From: an uncultured Bacteroides sp.
Lineage (GTDB): Bacteria; Bacteroidota; Bacteroidia; Bacteroidales; Bacteroidaceae
Length of the DNA stretch: 8,310 nucleotides
Assembly: GCA_959606905.1 (NCBI GenBank)
Contig: CAUHML010000143.1
Coordinates: 1-8,310, forward strand
Direction: 5' to 3'
Made by a program: the position numbers and the translations under genes
Notes under the pieces: generated by a model
Told to the model about the DNA's origin: nothing
What the model saw: only the letters and a program-made list of their open reading frames with translations
Databases searched by the model: none
Shown: piece after piece, positions 5,716 through 8,310 of the stretch
Numbering within the stretch: the stretch's first letter is position 1
Layout of the letters: the number at the start of each line of letters is the position of its first letter

Positions 5716-6241
5716 GCTTCAATAACGGCTTCGAGTTCAAGGACGGTATTGACTTGTCCACAGAGTATGAATATGATGAAAACGGCAACCTGACTAAAGA
5801 TTTAAACAAAAATAAAACTGCTATTCAGTATAATTGTTTAAATTTGCCTAGTTGTGTAATGTTTGCGAATGGTAACAGTATTTCTTATCTTTATGATGCT
5901 GCGGGCACGAAACTCCGTACCCATGTACTTCTGGAAGGAGACAGTGTTACAACGGATTACTGCGGCAATGTGGTCTATGAAAATGGAGTACCTCAGATTC
6001 TATTGACAGAAGTCGGCTATGTGTCCCTTACTGACGGTAAGTATCATTATTATTTGAAAGATCATCAGGGTAATAATCGTGTGGTTGTAGATGAAGAGGG
6101 AACGGTTGAGGAAGTGAACGATTATTATGCTTTCGGCGGATTGATGTCAACAAGTTCCCGGCAGAGCGTCCAGCCTTATAAGTATAATGGCAAGGAGCTG
6201 GATAGTAAAGGTGGGTTGGACTGGTATGATTATGGAGCGAG
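5716..6241 (+). repeat. RHS core repeat, copy 4 (long)
   Basis: Copy 4 of the block. It is nearly identical to copy 3 except for a diverged, two-codon-longer patch at 6119-6170 (DYYAFGGLMSTSSRQSV where the others have HYYPFGGVFSSTGDA). The match resumes at CAGCCTTATAAG and ends at TATGGAGCGAG. Confidence 0.88.
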
Positions 6242-6989
6242 GCGGTATGATTCGGTGTTAGGAAGGTGGAATGGAGTGGATCCGTCCTGTGAGAAACATT
6301 ACAGTTGGAGTCCTTATGTTTATTGTAAGAATAATCCGGTGTTAAGGATAGATCCGGTTGGGAAGGATGATTATGTGATAAATTATCATGGTCGAGTTCG
6401 CCTGATAAGAAAGACTGATAGAATTGTTGATGTCTTATACGCCAGTGGAACAAGCGGGACAGTGTCGAAAATAAATCCTGAATGGAAGAATATCAAGGTA
6501 TTTGACAAGTCTATTTTACCTGCATTGGAAACAAATTTAGGCAATAATACCAGTGGTGCTGATTACTTTGCAGAAACATCTAGCGCGTATGATGCGGCTA
6601 ATATCGCAACATTTGGTATTGAGAATACCGGAGTTGAGTGGAAATATACTGCCGGATACAGGGATGGAGAGAAGAAATATATCATAGGAAACAGTAGCCG
6701 TGATTATAGTGTTTCTACATTGGAAGGTATAAATAATAATCCATTTGAAGGCTTTCAGCCAATCGTGGATATTCATTCTCATCCCAGCACTCAAGGCGCA
6801 TCCGAGCATGATATGCTGAATGCAAAAGGCAAGAATGGAGTATCTTTTGGAGTTTATTTTAAGGATAATAAAACCCTTTATGAATATAATTCCGTAAGAA
6901 GTAACCTGAACTCTATAAAAATGAACTCCATGCTGGATTTAATGAGATATACATTTAGAAAATATAATGAAAACGATGAGGAGGAGTAA
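5754..6989 (+). CDS. Orphan RHS core fused to a Tox-JAB-type JAMM metallopeptidase (cassette 4)
   Basis: TTG 5754 is internal to RHS homology (DLSTEYEYDENG). The frame is open from 5685, but a one-base loss near 5715 relative to cassette 3 puts the segment 5689-5717 out of register. Residues 1-202 are RHS core, ending RIDPVG. The tip starts KDDYVINYHGRVRLI. It contains TGVEWKY with Glu295 and VDIHSHPSTQGASEHD with His341, His343, Ser350 and Asp353. That is the E...HxHP...S-x-x-D signature of JAB/MPN+ zinc peptidases, with the short spacing I recall from toxin-type JAB domains. VYFKDNKTLYEYNS after it also fits that family. JAMM enzymes cleave isopeptide or peptide bonds; the target of this one is unknown. 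The last 23 nt overlap the next gene, pointing to coupled translation. Without a start of its own it is likely a silent tip. Confidence 0.8.
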   Translation: MSTEYEYDENGNLTKDLNKNKTAIQYNCLNLPSCVMFANGNSISYLYDAAGTKLRTHVLLEGDSVTTDYCGNVVYENGVPQILLTEVGYVSLTDGKYHYYLKDHQGNNRVVVDEEGTVEEVNDYYAFGGLMSTSSRQSVQPYKYNGKELDSKGGLDWYDYGARRYDSVLGRWNGVDPSCEKHYSWSPYVYCKNNPVLRIDPVGKDDYVINYHGRVRLIRKTDRIVDVLYASGTSGTVSKINPEWKNIKVFDKSILPALETNLGNNTSGADYFAETSSAYDAANIATFGIENTGVEWKYTAGYRDGEKKYIIGNSSRDYSVSTLEGINNNPFEGFQPIVDIHSHPSTQGASEHDMLNAKGKNGVSFGVYFKDNKTLYEYNSVRSNLNSIKMNSMLDLMRYTFRKYNENDEEE

Positions 6990-8073
6990 TTGCATTCTGT
7001 TTATAAAGATGATGATCCTTTCGACCCTGGCATTTTCATGCCGGGGTTTGAATGATCGTAAGGTGGATCCCGTAGTCATTGCCCATGCCAAAGCGGTGAT
7101 AGATTCGAATTTTTTGCACAGCCCCTATCTGCAGGTTGCACAGTATGAATTCAATACAGCTTGGCTGTATATTATTGCGCCTAAACATTCTTTTTGGTTT
7201 TGGACGGAGAAAGGAGGTCCCGATAATGCTTATGAACTCCCAACCGACTTTCTTGAATATAAAGGGAAATTTATATTCTTTTATCTTAAGAATAAAAAGC
7301 GGTTGAGCGAGGAATTCCTTGATAAAACAATGAGGCAAAAAAAAGGGGAAAATTATATAGAATTGGACACGCACACACATATGGATACTTGTGGTATATG
7401 GGTGTATTTTAAAGATAAATATTCGGATAGATCTGCATATGTACATTGCGGCGATCGTCAGCCCTTTTCTGCATACCCTGAATTGCGTTACTTCTTATGT
7501 AATGAACAGGATTCATCCGTTTATTATTCTCATATTATTGATATGCGAATGTGGAAGCCATATATATATGGAACGGAAACCAAAAACGGAAAATTTTTGA
7601 ATCCCAATCAAATAGAATTTAGCGTGAAAATATGTAACCGTACAGATTCTGCACTTTATATAAGTACGCGACCGGAAGAGTATGGTCATTTTGTTTTTAA
7701 AGATGGTGAAAACTCTTTAACTTTCCATGTAAGCGATGCGGAAGGTGCTGCTGAAGTATCTCCTGGAATGTATGAAATAACTCCCCATACTGACATTGTC
7801 TTAGACTTATCCACAGAAAAGAATCCTATTGTATTTAAGAATGTTCCTCGGAAGAAATATCCGGAGAAAATACATCAAATGGTTTATGATTCCGTATATT
7901 ACCTTCCGACGCATACTGTACCCCAAAGCGAGAAAAGGTATATTTGGAATAAGAAATTTAAGGTTTACCCTCTTTATCTTAATTCTTATTATTACCGTAT
8001 AGATAGTGTGGAACATACTGTTTTTTGGGATGGAGAAATAGACGAAATTATCGGAAGAAAGTTTAAAAGGTGA
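6967..8073 (+). CDS. Large putative lipoprotein, immunity candidate for the JAB toxin
   Basis: A 368-aa protein whose first ATG (6967) lies inside the toxin gene. ATG 6976 is an equally good start; ATG 7009 would leave too little basic N-region. The N-terminus has basic residues (KTMRRSN), a hydrophobic core, and LAFSC with Cys25, a loose Bacteroidota-style lipobox, so export and lipid anchoring are likely. After the cleavage site lie an aromatic-rich region (residues ~60-200: WFWTEKGG, FIFFYLKNKKRL, DTHTHMDTCGIWVYFKD) and a beta-rich part. That part (QIEFSVKICNRTDSALYIS, FKDGENSLTFHV, then SPGMYEITP) suggests an Ig-like sandwich. The tail is KKFKVYPLYLNSYYYRIDS. I do not recognise a family. 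Its size is unusual for an immunity protein, and a cell-envelope location would imply that the JAB toxin is met outside the cytoplasm. It could also be an unrelated cargo lipoprotein; the 23-nt overlap favours the immunity role. Confidence 0.68.
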   Translation: MKTMRRSNCILFIKMMILSTLAFSCRGLNDRKVDPVVIAHAKAVIDSNFLHSPYLQVAQYEFNTAWLYIIAPKHSFWFWTEKGGPDNAYELPTDFLEYKGKFIFFYLKNKKRLSEEFLDKTMRQKKGENYIELDTHTHMDTCGIWVYFKDKYSDRSAYVHCGDRQPFSAYPELRYFLCNEQDSSVYYSHIIDMRMWKPYIYGTETKNGKFLNPNQIEFSVKICNRTDSALYISTRPEEYGHFVFKDGENSLTFHVSDAEGAAEVSPGMYEITPHTDIVLDLSTEKNPIVFKNVPRKKYPEKIHQMVYDSVYYLPTHTVPQSEKRYIWNKKFKVYPLYLNSYYYRIDSVEHTVFWDGEIDEIIGRKFKR

Positions 8074-8212
8074 AGTACCCTTCCGGTTCCTATGTTGTCC
8101 GCAGGGGTTTATAAGCAAATATTAAAGTCGGCACAGGAGTATTATGTGCACAGCAACGTCTGTTCGCGTTTTGCGTATGAGGCTTCCCACCGTAATTTGC
8201 TGTTAAAAGAGT
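8074..8212. other. Unexplained spacer between cassettes 4 and 5
   Basis: These 139 bp are visibly richer in G and C than the other spacers. I find no terminator hairpin of the kind closing the other cassettes, and no RHS homology before ~8213. A frame opening at 8092 (MLSAGVYKQILKSAQEYYVH) runs into the RHS segment out of register and ends at 8286. It is probably not a gene, though the stretch could be the relic of one. Confidence 0.4.
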
Positions 8213-8310
8213 TTGGTGTTTGTGCTTCCTCCGGGTTACCAGGATTATCCGGATTTGGATCTTTATGCTTACATATATCGTTATGACTATCTGGATCGTC
8301 TTGTTTATAA
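8213..8310 (+). pseudogene. Start of a fifth RHS fragment, from a more N-terminal part of the core
   Basis: After a TAA at 8204-8206 the frame reads LVFVLPPGYQDYPD, then LDLYAYIYRYDYLDRLVYK, and is open at the right edge. LVFVLPP followed by YxYIYxYDxxxRLVYK is the pattern I recall from Bacteroidales RHS core proteins. It lies well upstream of the part carried by cassettes 2-4. It is therefore either a less truncated cassette or the start of another copy. No start codon or promoter is visible, and homology begins abruptly. Confidence 0.7.

Noticed and set aside
6028..6453. Antisense frame of 141 codons opposite the RHS core of cassette 4
   Set aside because: Similar antisense frames appear opposite other copies of the same repeat, as expected from shared sequence. 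The His/Ser/Thr/Asn-rich product resembles no protein.
7036..7446. Antisense frame of 136 codons opposite the lipoprotein gene
   Set aside because: The sense frame is complete with a signal peptide and normal composition; the antisense product has no recognisable pattern.
7391..7600. Same-strand 69-codon frame inside the lipoprotein gene
   Set aside because: It is fully contained in a longer, better supported gene, and has no separate start signal.
8092..8286. 64-codon frame at the right end
   Set aside because: From ~8213 its register conflicts with clear RHS homology in another frame, so at least its second half is not coding in this frame.
1..8310. Repeats interpreted as CRISPR, insertion sequence or integron attC array
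   Set aside because: The repeats are coding RHS core of 200-500 bp at spacings of 1.5-2 kb. No transposase, integrase, terminal inverted repeats or short regular repeats are present, and the hairpins end in T-runs like terminators.

Overview
The window looks like an accessory region of a gut-type Bacteroidota genome (Bacteroides, Parabacteroides or a close relative). The grounds are AT-rich DNA, RHS core protein ending in the style of Bacteroidales RHS proteins (KDHQGNNRVV, KYNGKELD, WYDYGARYYD, LGRW, NPYNYC), and almost no strong Shine-Dalgarno sites. Genus is inferred, not proven. All genes with support lie on the + strand.

The layout is a tandem array of RHS toxin-tip cassettes. Each has (i) a 5'-truncated piece of RHS core without a convincing start, (ii) a unique C-terminal toxin fused in frame to it, (iii) one or two immunity-type genes a few bases downstream and, in three of four cases, (iv) an intergenic hairpin or terminator. 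Cassette 1 (2-1732, open at the left edge) has a small GKDFAKRLLE/TGPGSDYNKIKK toxin and two related small immunity genes. Cassette 2 (1740-3343) has an eroded RHS segment joined to a clean core, a predicted permuted NlpC/P60 (papain-like) toxin and a three-helix membrane immunity protein. Cassette 3 (3583-5570) has a KH/GNP/GARF/FLEP-type toxin cut by an in-frame TAA, followed by an intact 164-aa immunity gene. Cassette 4 (5689-8073) has a Tox-JAB-type JAMM metallopeptidase toxin overlapping a 368-aa putative lipoprotein. At 8213-8310 a more N-terminal piece of RHS core begins cassette 5.

About 200 bp of RHS core just upstream of the toxin junction is nearly identical in all four copies, while everything downstream differs. 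This is the expected architecture of a silent reservoir: homologous recombination in the shared block could move a new toxin plus its immunity gene onto an expressed full-length RHS gene. Cassette 1 could instead be the end of that expressed gene, because its 5' part lies outside the window. The immunity genes may be the only parts of the array that need expression.

Points worth attention are the premature stop in toxin 3 with its immunity gene retained, the sharp mosaic joints at about 2127 and 6119-6170, the duplicated immunity genes of cassette 1, and a family of related hairpins after the cassettes. No tRNA, rRNA, CRISPR array, transposase or integrase was seen.
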